Assembly: GCA_002371265.1 (NCBI GenBank)
Contig: DFGT01000002.1
Location: 43,906 to 107,905, forward strand
Source: Bacteroidales bacterium UBA3743
GTDB lineage: Bacteria; Bacteroidota; Bacteroidia; Bacteroidales; Paludibacteraceae
Length of the DNA stretch: 64,000 nt
Direction: 5' to 3'
The notes below the pieces were generated by a model. It was not told the DNA's origin and did not search any database. It worked only from the letters and a program-made list of their open reading frames with translations. Within the stretch, counting starts at the first letter, position 1. The number at the start of each line of letters is the position of its first letter. The translations under genes were made by a program, and so were the position numbers. This document shows positions 51,783 to 61,700 of this stretch, piece after piece.

Positions 51783-52409
51783 GTGATAAAAAGAGTTCAA
51801 AAGTATTTTTTATGTGTTTGTGCGTGCATCCTCTCTCTAAGTGGATGCGCGGACAAACATTTTTCTGCTATGCAGACAGCAGGGTCGGGTGTATACGACC
51901 GTAATGAGCTTTATCCACTTTTGACCAAAAGCGGAGAGAGTGTCATGTATAATATGACCTTGACTTATAAAGAGTTGAGTATGAATGGATTCATGGTGGC
52001 GACGATGGAGGAAAACGAGAGTATTCACGTCGTGTGCACCGCTTTTATGGGAATGACGTTGTTCGACTTCACTATCAAAGACCGTGGGTTTGATGTCAAT
52101 TCCTGTATGGAGCAGCTCGACCGTCCTATAATCAAAAATATATTGAGAAAAGACCTTGTAACGTTGTTTACACGCAACGTCAACTCAACGTTCAAAGCAA
52201 AAAGATATAGGGAACCGGCTAAGACAAAACTTGGCTACAAGATTCGTACGGCAACAGGAAAGGCTCGCTATGTGATTGACAATGATACACGGAGACTCAA
52301 TCATGTAAGTTTGTCTGGAGGTCCGTTACGAGCAGAGTTCTCTTATTCGGATGAGGCAATCCTCATTTCTCATCCTCGTTTAGGATTGGAAATTACACTA
52401 TATCAGTAA
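51783..52409 (+). CDS. Lipoprotein resembling the DUF3261 type
   Basis: 208 residues from a GTG at 51783. Lipobox SLSGC with Cys22. The body has AYKEL-like strands, MTLFDFTIKDRGFDV and a C-terminal half (RYVIDNDTRRLNHVSL...) in the manner of DUF3261-type lipoproteins that accompany LolA-like genes in aryl-polyene loci. The family call is by pattern and context and could be wrong; the lipoprotein call is firm. It is six bases after the LolA-like gene and ten before the GT2. Confidence 0.65.
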   Translation: MIKRVQKYFLCVCACILSLSGCADKHFSAMQTAGSGVYDRNELYPLLTKSGESVMYNMTLTYKELSMNGFMVATMEENESIHVVCTAFMGMTLFDFTIKDRGFDVNSCMEQLDRPIIKNILRKDLVTLFTRNVNSTFKAKRYREPAKTKLGYKIRTATGKARYVIDNDTRRLNHVSLSGGPLRAEFSYSDEAILISHPRLGLEITLYQ

Positions 52410-52419
52410 AATACAGTCT

Positions 52420-53169
52420 ATGCGATATTGTGCTGTAATCCCAATATACAATAATTACAAGACAATCAGTGAGGTCGCAAAATCTGTGACGCAGTTTGTT
52501 GAGAGAGTCTATGTGGTGGATGATGGCAGTGATGATGAGACTAAGTCCGTTTTGGCTGATTTGAGTAGTCATGTCGACGGAATAAAGACAATTACTTTGC
52601 CTGTGAACAGTGGCAAAGGAAAAGCATTGACCGCAGGTTTTGCTGCTGCTTATGCGGATGGTTACGAGTATGCAGTGGCATTAGACGCTGATGGACAGCA
52701 TTTTGCGGAAGATATTCCAGTGCTAGTTTCGAAAGTTTCAGAAGAAAGACCGACACTTGTTTGTGGAGTGAGAAATATCACTACGCAGGAGAACATGCCG
52801 TCGAAAAATACCTTTGCAAACAAATTCTCAAATTTCTGGTTTAAGGTGGAGACGGGAAGAGAACTCCCCGACACACAGTGCGGATTCCGCGTCTACCCAT
52901 TGAAGGAAATAGCGAAAAGACATATCTTTTCTAGCCGTTATGAGGCTGAGTTAGAGATGCTTGTGAGATTATGTTGGGCAGACGTGGATATTCAGACAGC
53001 CCCGATAAAAGTTTATTATGCACCAGACGGCGAGCGAGTGACTCATTTCCGTCCGTTTGCCGATTTTTCCAGAATATCAGTCATGAACACTGTGCTATGT
53101 GCTGGTGCATTGTTCTATTATTGGCCTAAAAAAATATTCAGATATGTATGCGGAAAAAAATCAATCTGA
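52420..53169 (+). CDS. Family 2 glycosyltransferase
   Basis: 249 residues, GT-A fold: MRYCAVIPIYNNYKTI, VVDDGSDDET, the DXD-like ALDADGQH and DTQCGFRVYP, as in dolichol-phosphate-mannose synthase-like enzymes. No membrane helices apart from a weak C-terminal one. In aryl-polyene clusters a GT2 of this type attaches a sugar or related group to the polyene head. It overlaps the next gene by 26 bases. Confidence 0.87.
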   Translation: MRYCAVIPIYNNYKTISEVAKSVTQFVERVYVVDDGSDDETKSVLADLSSHVDGIKTITLPVNSGKGKALTAGFAAAYADGYEYAVALDADGQHFAEDIPVLVSKVSEERPTLVCGVRNITTQENMPSKNTFANKFSNFWFKVETGRELPDTQCGFRVYPLKEIAKRHIFSSRYEAELEMLVRLCWADVDIQTAPIKVYYAPDGERVTHFRPFADFSRISVMNTVLCAGALFYYWPKKIFRYVCGKKSI

Positions 53170-53629
53170 CAATCAGCAGACACCACAGCAGTTGACATGG
53201 AAGCTGAAACTGAAGAATTTTCTCACGTCGGATTTTAAGATCAAGCATGAGAGCAACGAAAAAGTGGCGGCAGCGGTCGCAGTCGGAGTGCTAGTCGGAA
53301 TACTCCCGATATGGGGATTCCAGATGATGGTTGGGGTGGCGATAGCACAGTTTTTCGGGCTTAACAGATTGGTGGTTTTAGCAACGTCTAACATATCTCT
53401 GCCTCCTATGATTGTCGGAGTGCTGTATGGCTCATATTTGTGTGGATGCTTGGTTTTCAATGATGTGCCAGAGGCTTCTATGGATAATATTTCTCTGGAT
53501 ATGATGCTATCGAGTGGAAAGTGTTATTTTGTTGGAGCGATAATATTAGCAATAATTTCTGCCGCTATTGCGTACATTATAAGTTTTTTATTACTACATT
53601 TGCTACGAAGAAAAACACAACAACAATGA
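53144..53629 (+). CDS. DUF2062 membrane protein
   Basis: 161 residues from the ATG at 53144, within the end of the GT2 gene. The N-terminal cytoplasmic part is charged. Two hydrophobic regions (VAVGVLVGILPIWGFQMMVGVAIAQFFGLN and FVGAIILAIISAAIAYIISF) and the FNDVPEASMD link match the DUF2062 layout. DUF2062 often accompanies or is fused to GT2 enzymes in polyene-like clusters. The stop overlaps the next start by four bases (ATGA). Confidence 0.78.
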   Translation: MYAEKNQSDNQQTPQQLTWKLKLKNFLTSDFKIKHESNEKVAAAVAVGVLVGILPIWGFQMMVGVAIAQFFGLNRLVVLATSNISLPPMIVGVLYGSYLCGCLVFNDVPEASMDNISLDMMLSSGKCYFVGAIILAIISAAIAYIISFLLLHLLRRKTQQQ

Positions 53630-54564
53630 TATTTCCAGAATTTCTGCAACAAGGTGATTTGATCACTATTGTGTCTCCAAGCGGAGCAATAGACGGCGAA
53701 GTGCTTGAGCAGGCTGCCGCTGCCATTCGTCGGTTGGGCTACTCTGTAAAGATCGCGGAGCATGCCAAAGGTAAACATCATCGTTTTTCGGCGACGGACG
53801 AGGAGCGTCTTGCAGACCTTCAGTCGGCTCTTGATGATCCTCATACACGTGTGATCCTATGCGGACGTGGCGGATATGGCTTGACGCGTATTGTCGACCG
53901 TTTGGATTTCTCTAAGTTTGTTGAGAATCCTAAGTTTGTTGTGGGATTCAGCGACATCACTGCTCTACATGCTGCATTGCTTACCAAGGCAAAATGCTGT
54001 TCTGTCCACGGACAGATGGCGAAAGCTTTTGTAGGTTATGATGCGACATTGGACAAGAAGGATGCTGAAAATCCAGAGGTTGCGGAATCAGTGGAAGAAT
54101 TGTTGAATATTTTGACGGGAGTCCGTCGTCGCCAGACATATTTCTCTTACAACCAGCGCAGTCGTGTGGCAAGAGACAAGGTCAAAGGAAGATTGTTTGG
54201 CGGAAACTTGAGTCTGATCTATGCTCTTCGTGGCACGGATCTTGATATTACAAAACAAAGCGGAATCCTGTATATAGAAGACATTGGTGAGAGAATGTAT
54301 TCGATCGACCGTATGATGCAGAACCTGCGTATGAGTGGAGTGTTTGGACGCATCAAAGGTTTGATTGTCGGCAAGTTTACAGACACCGATATCGACAGCT
54401 CTTTCGGTAGTATAGAAGACCTGATCTTCAATGTGACAAAGGGTTATGATTTCCCAATCCTGTTTGACATCCCGTTTGGCCACGTCGACAGAAACCTTCC
54501 GATTATAAACGGTTCTGTGGCGACGATTGCAGCCAACGCATTGACATTCAAGACAAAGAAATAA
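53626..54564 (+). CDS. ldcA: LD-carboxypeptidase (peptidase S66)
   Basis: 312 residues from the ATG at 53626. It trims the terminal D-alanine of murein tetrapeptides in muropeptide recycling. Serine in VGFSDITAL, the Glu in YIEDIGERMY and the His in IPFGH are the S66 set; RGGYGLTRI is conserved near the front. It overlaps DUF2062 by four bases and so is co-translated with the polyene-type genes. Its link to them is unclear and may be chance. Confidence 0.9.
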   Translation: MIFPEFLQQGDLITIVSPSGAIDGEVLEQAAAAIRRLGYSVKIAEHAKGKHHRFSATDEERLADLQSALDDPHTRVILCGRGGYGLTRIVDRLDFSKFVENPKFVVGFSDITALHAALLTKAKCCSVHGQMAKAFVGYDATLDKKDAENPEVAESVEELLNILTGVRRRQTYFSYNQRSRVARDKVKGRLFGGNLSLIYALRGTDLDITKQSGILYIEDIGERMYSIDRMMQNLRMSGVFGRIKGLIVGKFTDTDIDSSFGSIEDLIFNVTKGYDFPILFDIPFGHVDRNLPIINGSVATIAANALTFKTKK

Positions 54565-54583
54565 TATATAATAAACAATATCT

Positions 54584-54620
54584 GTAGGGGTAGATATCGT
54601 GTCTGCCCCTATTTTTTTGC
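54584..54620 (+). terminator. Terminator after ldcA (family B palindrome, copy 3)
   Basis: TAGGGGTAGA, seven bases, TCTGCCCCTA (10-bp stem, one G-T pair) and seven T. The same family as 25863-25890 and 32652-32676, here in use as a terminator. Confidence 0.75.
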
Positions 54621-54643
54621 TACAGATGTATTAAATTAATCAT

Positions 54644-54668
54644 GACACGCACGTCCGTGCGTCTCTAC
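54644..54668. repeat. Dispersed palindrome, family A (copy 3)
   Basis: GACACGCACGTCCGTGCGTCTC. The right arm is intact (CGTGCGTCTCTAC); the left arm has lost a few bases. Confidence 0.65.
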
Positions 54669-54713
54669 GTGAAGGTCGATTTGACAGATGTGCGGATGTC
54701 CAACAATTACGAA

Positions 54714-55313
54714 TTATTTTTTGCTCTCAATGATATTGTTGATCTGAGCGAAATATTCATCTCTTTTCAGATCCACCTCGTTGCGGGCCTCTTTTATGGC
54801 ATCAATACAATTATTGAATGCATCTTTACATTCTTCCCAATAACGGTTTCTTTCTCCGGTATCATCGTTTGAAATGTTCATTCCGCTTAGAGCGACCTCC
54901 ACTTGCGACACCTGGTCGTAAGCCTTACGCATATTTGCGGATGCTTCAAACATATCCTTCAGCTGTTTTTTCAGCTTTGTAAGATAAGATGCGGCTCTTT
55001 GAGTGTTACATCCTTTGTCGTTTGTGGCGGCTTCTTTGGCCTGGTCTAGTTCTGTGCGGGTCTCTTTCAACGTGTTCATAAGATTGACAGAGATATTTTC
55101 TGAATACTGTTGGTACGCTCTGTATTTCTTTACCATTTTGACAAACTGCTCCTGAGCGTTCTGTGTGGTGAAGTAGACGGTGTTTTCTCCGAATGTGGCA
55201 GAATATTTTTGCTCAGTTGATTGAGCAACTGCAGTTTCTGCTTCAGCAGCGTAGCTTACCTGACCGCATGCACAGCCAAAAAATATGAATAATTGAAGTA
55301 ATCGTAGTTTCAT
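54714..55313 (-). CDS. Secreted coiled-coil protein
   Basis: 199 residues, signal peptide to ~22. It is mostly long helices with heptad character (~60-150 and ~165-195) and three cysteines in the mature part. I do not recognise a family; the layout resembles small periplasmic helical adaptors. A TATCTTTG element lies at 55340-55347 on the minus strand, just upstream. Confidence 0.65.
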   Translation of the reverse strand: MKLRLLQLFIFFGCACGQVSYAAEAETAVAQSTEQKYSATFGENTVYFTTQNAQEQFVKMVKKYRAYQQYSENISVNLMNTLKETRTELDQAKEAATNDKGCNTQRAASYLTKLKKQLKDMFEASANMRKAYDQVSQVEVALSGMNISNDDTGERNRYWEECKDAFNNCIDAIKEARNEVDLKRDEYFAQINNIIESKK

Positions 55314-55724
55314 GAATGAATGGTTTTATACTTTTAGCCCAAAGATATAAAATCAATTTGAATATTTTGATAGATTCTTGTTTTTTGCATGATACTAAAG
55401 GGAAAATGTAGAGTTTGATTGATTTCTAAAATGAGTGGATTTGCAGGATTTCCCTTTTTCAAAAAACTCAGTATTATGAAACATAGCAGGGACAATGGAC
55501 TAAAATGTTGCTTTAGTGATAATCGCTATAGTTGCCATTCGAATGTTTTTTTATGTTTATTTTAAGTGTTTGTTTATTTCTTGCGAAAAAGGAGCTATAT
55601 TTGTAATGAAAAAATGTAAGACTTGATTTTCTTGCATTAAAACAATTATTATTCTTTAGTAGTTTGTTTTTAGTAGATGCTCTTTGTTATGGATATTTTA
55701 TAATTAAGAATAAGTTTTGATAAA
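55314..55724. other. Intergenic region, divergent promoters
   Basis: 411 bases. It holds the -7 element of the coiled-coil gene (55340-55347, minus) and a TATATTTG at 55596-55603 (plus) with a TTTG 23 bases before it. The latter would give the BspA-like gene a leader of over 100 bases. The middle shows no recognisable signal. Confidence 0.5.
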
Positions 55725-56942
55725 ATGAAAAAAAGTTTATTTGCATTAATAGTGACATCCGCTTTTAGCTTATCTATGTTTGCTGCGACGGAGATGATTG
55801 TGAAACTAAAGAATGGGGAGAAAGTTAGTTTCCGTGTGGAAGATGTGGAAGAGACAATTTTTGAAAAATCTGATTCGGAAGAAGAATATGTTGACGAATC
55901 AAAAACATTTTTAGAATTTAAGATTTTGTCAGATTCTACAGTAGAGGTAAGAAAAGAAAGTACAGGTGAAGAATATGGTTGTTCTTATTGTGGACATGAT
56001 TCTATTGTAGTGCCGCAAAAAGTTCGAATAAAAGGAAGTGTATATACTGTTACTGGTATTGGAGAGTACGCATTTTATAAAAATAAAAACTTGACATTAA
56101 TTGATATTCCTAAGAGTATAACAAAAATCAGTAAATCCGCATTTAGTGATTGTTCTAATCTGATCTCTATTGACATTCCTTCTAACGTTAGCTATATAGG
56201 AACTTATGCTTTCAGTGATTGCTATCATTTAAAAAATATAAGTTTACCTTCTGGCATTACAAGCATAGAAAAATGCTCGTTTGAAAACTGCCAAAGCATG
56301 ACAGACATAGAGATTTCTTCCAATGTGACTAGTATAGGAGACAATGCTTTTTATGGTTGTGGCAATCTTAATGTCAAAATAGACAATTTTGAAGATAGTG
56401 TAACTGTTGGAAATAAGGCTTTCTATTCTTGCAATTCAGTGACATGGAAATATATAGAAGACACAACAGTGGTAAATGATACGGATACAAAATTAGTGTT
56501 TGAAAAATTGACAAGTACTACTGTGGAAGTGATAGATGCAGATTATCATCTCGATACTGTAATTATCCCTGAAAAAGTAAGGATCGATGGTAAGATATAT
56601 ACAGTTGTTGGTATTGGAGATGCTGCTTTTTTAGATAATAGTGGATTGGCTTACGTCAATATTCCTTCTACTGTTACTAAAATCGGGGATCGTGCCTTTC
56701 TTAATCTTGGCAATTTGCGTAAAGTTGAGATTGCAAATGGTGTGACTTCCATTGGAGCATCCGCCTTTTTTTACTGTTATAATCTAACTAAAATACAGAT
56801 ACCTTCAAGTGTGACTGCTATTGGTGAAAATGCGTTTTATGGTTGTCCTGATCTGGAGATTACAATCGACAATTCAATCGATAATGTGACTTTAGGAAGC
56901 GATCCTTTTGTAGGTTGTAAATCTGTAATTTGGAAAAAATAA
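55725..56942 (+). CDS. BspA-like leucine-rich-repeat secreted protein
   Basis: 405 residues, signal peptide to ~21, then the unit MIVKLKNGEKVSFRVEDVEETIFEK seen also in the FISUMP protein. Two blocks of LRR_5/BspA-type repeats (~85-235 and ~275-400), each rung like LTKIQIPSSVTAIGENAFYGC. Each block opens with a VP/IPEKVRI.G..YTV.GIG.. segment, so the protein is an internal duplication. BspA proteins bind host or partner surfaces. No sorting tail. Terminator follows. Confidence 0.87.
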   Translation: MKKSLFALIVTSAFSLSMFAATEMIVKLKNGEKVSFRVEDVEETIFEKSDSEEEYVDESKTFLEFKILSDSTVEVRKESTGEEYGCSYCGHDSIVVPQKVRIKGSVYTVTGIGEYAFYKNKNLTLIDIPKSITKISKSAFSDCSNLISIDIPSNVSYIGTYAFSDCYHLKNISLPSGITSIEKCSFENCQSMTDIEISSNVTSIGDNAFYGCGNLNVKIDNFEDSVTVGNKAFYSCNSVTWKYIEDTTVVNDTDTKLVFEKLTSTTVEVIDADYHLDTVIIPEKVRIDGKIYTVVGIGDAAFLDNSGLAYVNIPSTVTKIGDRAFLNLGNLRKVEIANGVTSIGASAFFYCYNLTKIQIPSSVTAIGENAFYGCPDLEITIDNSIDNVTLGSDPFVGCKSVIWKK

Positions 56943-56967
56943 GAATTCTTGTAGAAATAAACTAAAG

Positions 56968-57001
56968 ATGGGGTGTACAAAACAAAGTACATCCCATTTT
57001 T
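56968..57001 (+). terminator. Terminator after the BspA-like gene
   Basis: 11-bp stem (56968-56978 with 56987-56997, one G-T pair) and T-run. Confidence 0.7.
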
Positions 57002-57132
57002 ATTGCAGGTAAACTATCGGCTAAATATTTTATTAAGCTTAAATAGCTTATTAATATCCCTACAATTTGATATTGTTACGAATTATTCCAATAAAATATA
57101 GTATTTTTGTGCCCAGGAATACATTATAGAAT

Positions 57133-58131
57133 ATGAGTAAATTTTCAGTCATAATACCTGTCTACAATCGTCCCGATGAGGTGGTTGAACTGTTGGAGTC
57201 GCTCACCAGGCAGACCGCTCAATGTGATGTCGAGGTGGTGATTGTGGAGGATGGATCAAAGAAGAGATGCGAAAATGAGGTGGCTGCCTTTGCCGACCGT
57301 CTGAATATCGTCTATCATTATCAGGATAACACGGGACCTGGAGGAGCGCGTAACACCGGAGCCAAACTTGCCTCTGGCGACTATCTGATTTTCTTCGATT
57401 CCGACGCGATTCTCCCAGACACATATTTTGAGAGCCTTATCGCTCACTTGGAGAAGGAGCCGCTCGACTGTTTTGGAGGCCCCGACCGTGAACATGAGGA
57501 TTTCACACCTATTCAGAAGGCAATCTCGTATTCGATGACTTCCATTTTGACGACGGGGGGTATACGTGGCGGAAAAAAGAAAATGGATAAGTTTTACCCA
57601 CGCAGTTTCAACCTTGGTGTCCGCCGCAGCGTCTTTGATAATATCAACGGTTATGCCGACATGCGTTATGGTGAAGACGTGGATTTCAGCATGAGGGTGG
57701 TGGAGAGCGGATGCACCGTCGGACTCGTGCCTGACGCTTATGTCTTCCACAAACGTCGCAACACATTCAAGTCGTTCTTCAAGCAGGTGTTCTGTTCGGG
57801 CACCGCACGTATCGCGCTTGCCGAGCGACACAAAGGGGCAATGAAGCTGGTCCACATGCTTCCTGCCGCTTTCACATTGGCTGTGCCATTCAGCATTCTT
57901 CTAGGCATCTTCGTCTGGTGGGGATTCGCGCTTGTGGTGCCATGTTATCTTGCGTTGATTTTCCTTCATTCGTTGGCGACGACGAAATCTCTTCATGTGG
58001 CAGTGCTCAGCATCGGAACAAGTTTCATCCAGCTTTTCGGCTATGGCTGCGGTTTCCTTACCGCATTTTGGAAGAAAAAAGTGTTGGGACAGAAACGTTA
58101 TGTGCCGTTCACAAAAACATTTTATGAATAA
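57133..58131 (+). CDS. Family 2 glycosyltransferase with membrane helices
   Basis: 332 residues. N-terminal GT-A domain: FSVIIPVYNRPDEV, VIVEDGS, DNTGPGGARNTGAKLASGDYLIFFDSDAILP (DXD-like DSD), GYADMRYGEDVDFSMR (ED motif). The C-terminal third carries three to four membrane helices. It probably makes a surface glycan at the inner membrane. A TATTTTTG element at 57102-57109 precedes it without a clear -33 partner. Single gene. Confidence 0.87.
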   Translation: MSKFSVIIPVYNRPDEVVELLESLTRQTAQCDVEVVIVEDGSKKRCENEVAAFADRLNIVYHYQDNTGPGGARNTGAKLASGDYLIFFDSDAILPDTYFESLIAHLEKEPLDCFGGPDREHEDFTPIQKAISYSMTSILTTGGIRGGKKKMDKFYPRSFNLGVRRSVFDNINGYADMRYGEDVDFSMRVVESGCTVGLVPDAYVFHKRRNTFKSFFKQVFCSGTARIALAERHKGAMKLVHMLPAAFTLAVPFSILLGIFVWWGFALVVPCYLALIFLHSLATTKSLHVAVLSIGTSFIQLFGYGCGFLTAFWKKKVLGQKRYVPFTKTFYE

Positions 58132-58145
58132 TTTTTTGTGAGGAT

Positions 58146-58175
58146 ATTGTGAAGACATTTTAAATGTTATATTTG
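58146..58175 (+). promoter_or_regulatory. Promoter of the rhodanese-like gene
   Basis: ATTG, 18 bases, TATATTTG; leader about 20 bases. Confidence 0.5.
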
Positions 58176-58200
58176 TAAGGAAATTTAAATTGTATGTATT

Positions 58201-58725
58201 ATGAAAGGATTTTTTAGGACCTTGGCATTTGCTGCCGTAGCCTCAGTCGCTACTGTTTCGATTTCATCTTGTTGTAAACATGATGAAGAAGAAGAAAAAA
58301 ACAATAAAAAGGATGTTTTCATTTTGGATCCAACCCGTGAGTCTGGAGGTCCTGTGGATCAGATGTCTGGCGCTAAATCTGATCAGTTTTATAATGGATT
58401 GACTAACAATTCACCAGAGTCTACTATAGTTATTGACACTCGTAAGAAAAGCGAGTATGATGCAGGTCATGTGGTGAGGGCAATTTCTATTCCTCTTGAG
58501 ACAGACGCAGCCTACTATTATGACGATGAATTCATCTATAAGGAGGTGGAGCGACTTGATCCTAACCACTCTAAATTCATCCTTCTTACTGATAATGGCG
58601 CAGATGCAATGATGCTTCATGTTGCCGGAAGAATCTCAGCAATGGGTTGGGGCAAACAGAAAGTTTATCTTCTGATGGATAAAACTTCTGATTTCTTGAA
58701 GAAATATCCTGATGTAAAGGAATAA
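58201..58725 (+). CDS. Rhodanese-like lipoprotein without the catalytic cysteine
   Basis: 174 residues. Lipobox ISSC (Cys 24), acidic linker, then a rhodanese fold (~70-170): IVIDTRKKSEYDAGHVVRAISIP. Where active rhodaneses have a cysteine in the loop after the next strand, this one reads LLTDNGADAMM. It is therefore probably not a sulfur transferase but a binding version. It is 16 bases before tamB and may be in one transcript with it. Confidence 0.72.
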   Translation: MKGFFRTLAFAAVASVATVSISSCCKHDEEEEKNNKKDVFILDPTRESGGPVDQMSGAKSDQFYNGLTNNSPESTIVIDTRKKSEYDAGHVVRAISIPLETDAAYYYDDEFIYKEVERLDPNHSKFILLTDNGADAMMLHVAGRISAMGWGKQKVYLLMDKTSDFLKKYPDVKE

Positions 58726-58741
58726 AAACAGACTGACACTG

Positions 58742-61700
58742 ATGAATGTGGCGGGAAAAATATTAAAGATAACATTGGCAACGGTGGGAATAATCCTGCT
58801 GTTGCTTTTGTTGTTATGTGGCCTGCTTACAATCCCGTCCGTCCAGATTTCAATCACTCAGAAAGTGACCGATGAACTCAAATCTCGGTTTGGTGTCGAC
58901 ATCTCTGTTGGCTACGTCGGCATCAATTTCAAAGGAAATGTGGTGATGGAGGATCTCTATCTTCCCGACTGCAATAAAGATACTCTTGCTTATATAAAAA
59001 GATTGGAGGCAGGATTCAATCCTGCGACCGTCTGGTCCGACTCCAAACTTACCCTGTCGAAGGTGGATCTCGACAGTTTTAAAATCTACGTCTCAAGCAA
59101 TGCTGACGTCTATAATTTTGAATATCTGATCGACGCATTCTCGTCGACAGACACAACAGAGGTTGACACAACTACGTCGAAATTTGATATGGAGTTGTCT
59201 GATATCTCCCTCAAACGGGGAATCCTTAAATATGACATTATCGACAGTTCGTACGCCCAGCCCGGGGTGTTCGACTACAACCATATACATCTGTCTGAGG
59301 TCCTGATCTCAGGCTATCTGAAATCAATACAAACTGACAATCTCCGAGCTGAAATATCTCAGCTCTCTGCGTTTGATGATCTTACTCACGTCAGAATCAA
59401 CGACTTGAAAATTCTTGATTTCGCTATGCTGACGGATGGATTCTCGTCTGAACAGATCTCTCTGCAGACTCCTAAATCGTCGTTGACTCTCAATGATATA
59501 GCTTGGAAATATCCTTCTATTCTCGACAATATCGACGATGCCGTCCATCATGGCGAGTACAATGTGGATATCGCTCCGTCGACGGTGGTGCTTTCAGAAA
59601 TAGCTCCTTTCGCTCCGGTTTTGTCTGCATACAGTTCGCCAGTCAGTCTTTGTCTTGCTGCTAAAGGAAAACTTCCGATGGTGGATGTGAAGATGCTGCA
59701 GGTGGATTGTGAGGACGCATCCATTCATGCGGTGGCGACGATGAGCGACTGCTACGACTACAAAAAATCATTTTATAACGCCGACATTCTCGTCTCTGCT
59801 GAAAATGGAGATGTCCTTACTTTGATTGACACTTCGTTGACTCATAATGAGATAGTGATGAGGCTGTTCCCTTTTGCCACTAATTTGAAGGCGAATGGTA
59901 ATCCCAACAGCCTGAAATTTGATTTGGGCGCGAACACTCCTGTCACCAAACTGAAAAGTTCGGGAAAACTTGTTTATGACAATCAGTCTGACGTGCTGAA
60001 TATCGCGGCTTCTATTGCCACCGATACCGCAAATATCGCTAAACTTATCGGAGACACAATATGTCTGAGGGCCAAACTGGATGTCGATGCTGAACTCCGA
60101 GTGTCGGAGGCGGAGGGCCTGGTGGCACATGCGACAGGTGCGGTGCCATATCTTGCTTATGATAAGATTACAGCGACGTCGCTAAAGATAAAGGAGGCTA
60201 AATATTCGTCAGAAACCGCCACTGCCGACATCTCTTTCGACGAGCCGTTTGGTTCGGCAGAGTTGTCTGCTTCTTATATTCCGGCGGAAAAAAATATTTA
60301 TCTGCTGAACGGTGGTGTGAGGGATTTCTCCCCATACAGGCTGGGAGTGGTGGATTCCACATTAAGCGGACTCTCCGTTTCTCTCAATGTGGACGGACGA
60401 ACAATTATGTCGTCGCTCAACGATGTTGTGGGGCAGGTGGACATTGACTCGCTGGTTGTTATAAATGGAAATAAGACACTGGATGTCGGAAAAATCTCCG
60501 TCTCATCCGACGACAGAGATTCGCATCGTCAGGTGCAGCTAAGATCGCGTCTGCTCGACATCTCTTTGGGCGGAAAATATGACGTGAATGCGATGGAGGC
60601 GAGCGTGGTGAATATTCTTCATCCGTATCTGCCTACGTTTTTCGACCATAGGATTAGTGAGGGAATCGACACGACAATAAGCAACAATGCCTTCGATTTG
60701 CAGGTGGATGTGAAGGATATCGTGCCAGTCTGCGAGTTTTTTGATGTCCCTTTGTCGGTGACAGGAATGAGGATGTCTTTCAATATCTCCGACTCTTTGA
60801 GCAGGATGGGGGCTTTTGTGAATGCGGACAGCATAGTGTACAATGGAATTGTGGCAAAAGACATCGATTTCTCTTTCAAGCAGAAGGATAAAATGTATGT
60901 CGGTGATGTGCAGACGGTTGTGTATGCCAAGGAGATGAAGCCGATTAAGTTTGACCTCTCTACGGAGTTGGAGAACGATGTGGCTCTGACCAATTTTGTG
61001 TATGATAATTTCGACGAGGAGCAGAAGATAGAGGGTGATATCAAAGCTTTGCTGACGTTCCCGAAAGATTCCATCACTAAGGAGATTCTGCTGAAGACGT
61101 TCTTCATGCCGAGCGACCTTCTGCTTCGCGACCTGCTTATCGGTTTTGAGCCGTCGGTGGTCACGACAAGGCAGGATGGCTATACGAAAATCGACCATTT
61201 CGGTCTGACGGAGGATTCCCGCCAGATTCTTCTTATAGACGGAGCAGTAGGCAAGAGTGTGGACGACTCGTTGAAAATATCTTTCGACAGTATGTCAATA
61301 TCGAGTGTGATCTCCAAATTGCGAATGGGATTCCCGTTCTCTGGATTCATCACTGGAGACGTTATGGCAAAGGGAGTGATGGGCGACATGCCACGGTTTG
61401 GCACCAAAAACCTCAGAGTGGATTCGCTTGCCGTGGATTCTGTGTGGGTGGGCGACGTGAGTTTGCGATGCGGATGGAGCCCGGAAAGAAAGGCTGTCGG
61501 CACGAAGATCACCATTTATAGAGACTCCGCAGAGGTGGCTACTGCAGGAGGAATCGTCTCTCCTGGCACAGACTCGTTGAGGTTGAGGTTTAATGTCAAG
61601 GAATTCCCGTTGGCCACGGCTCAGATGATGCTTAATGATTATCTCGACAAGTTGACGGGAACAGTCTCGTCCAAGATTGATGTCACAGGCAAAATCTCGG

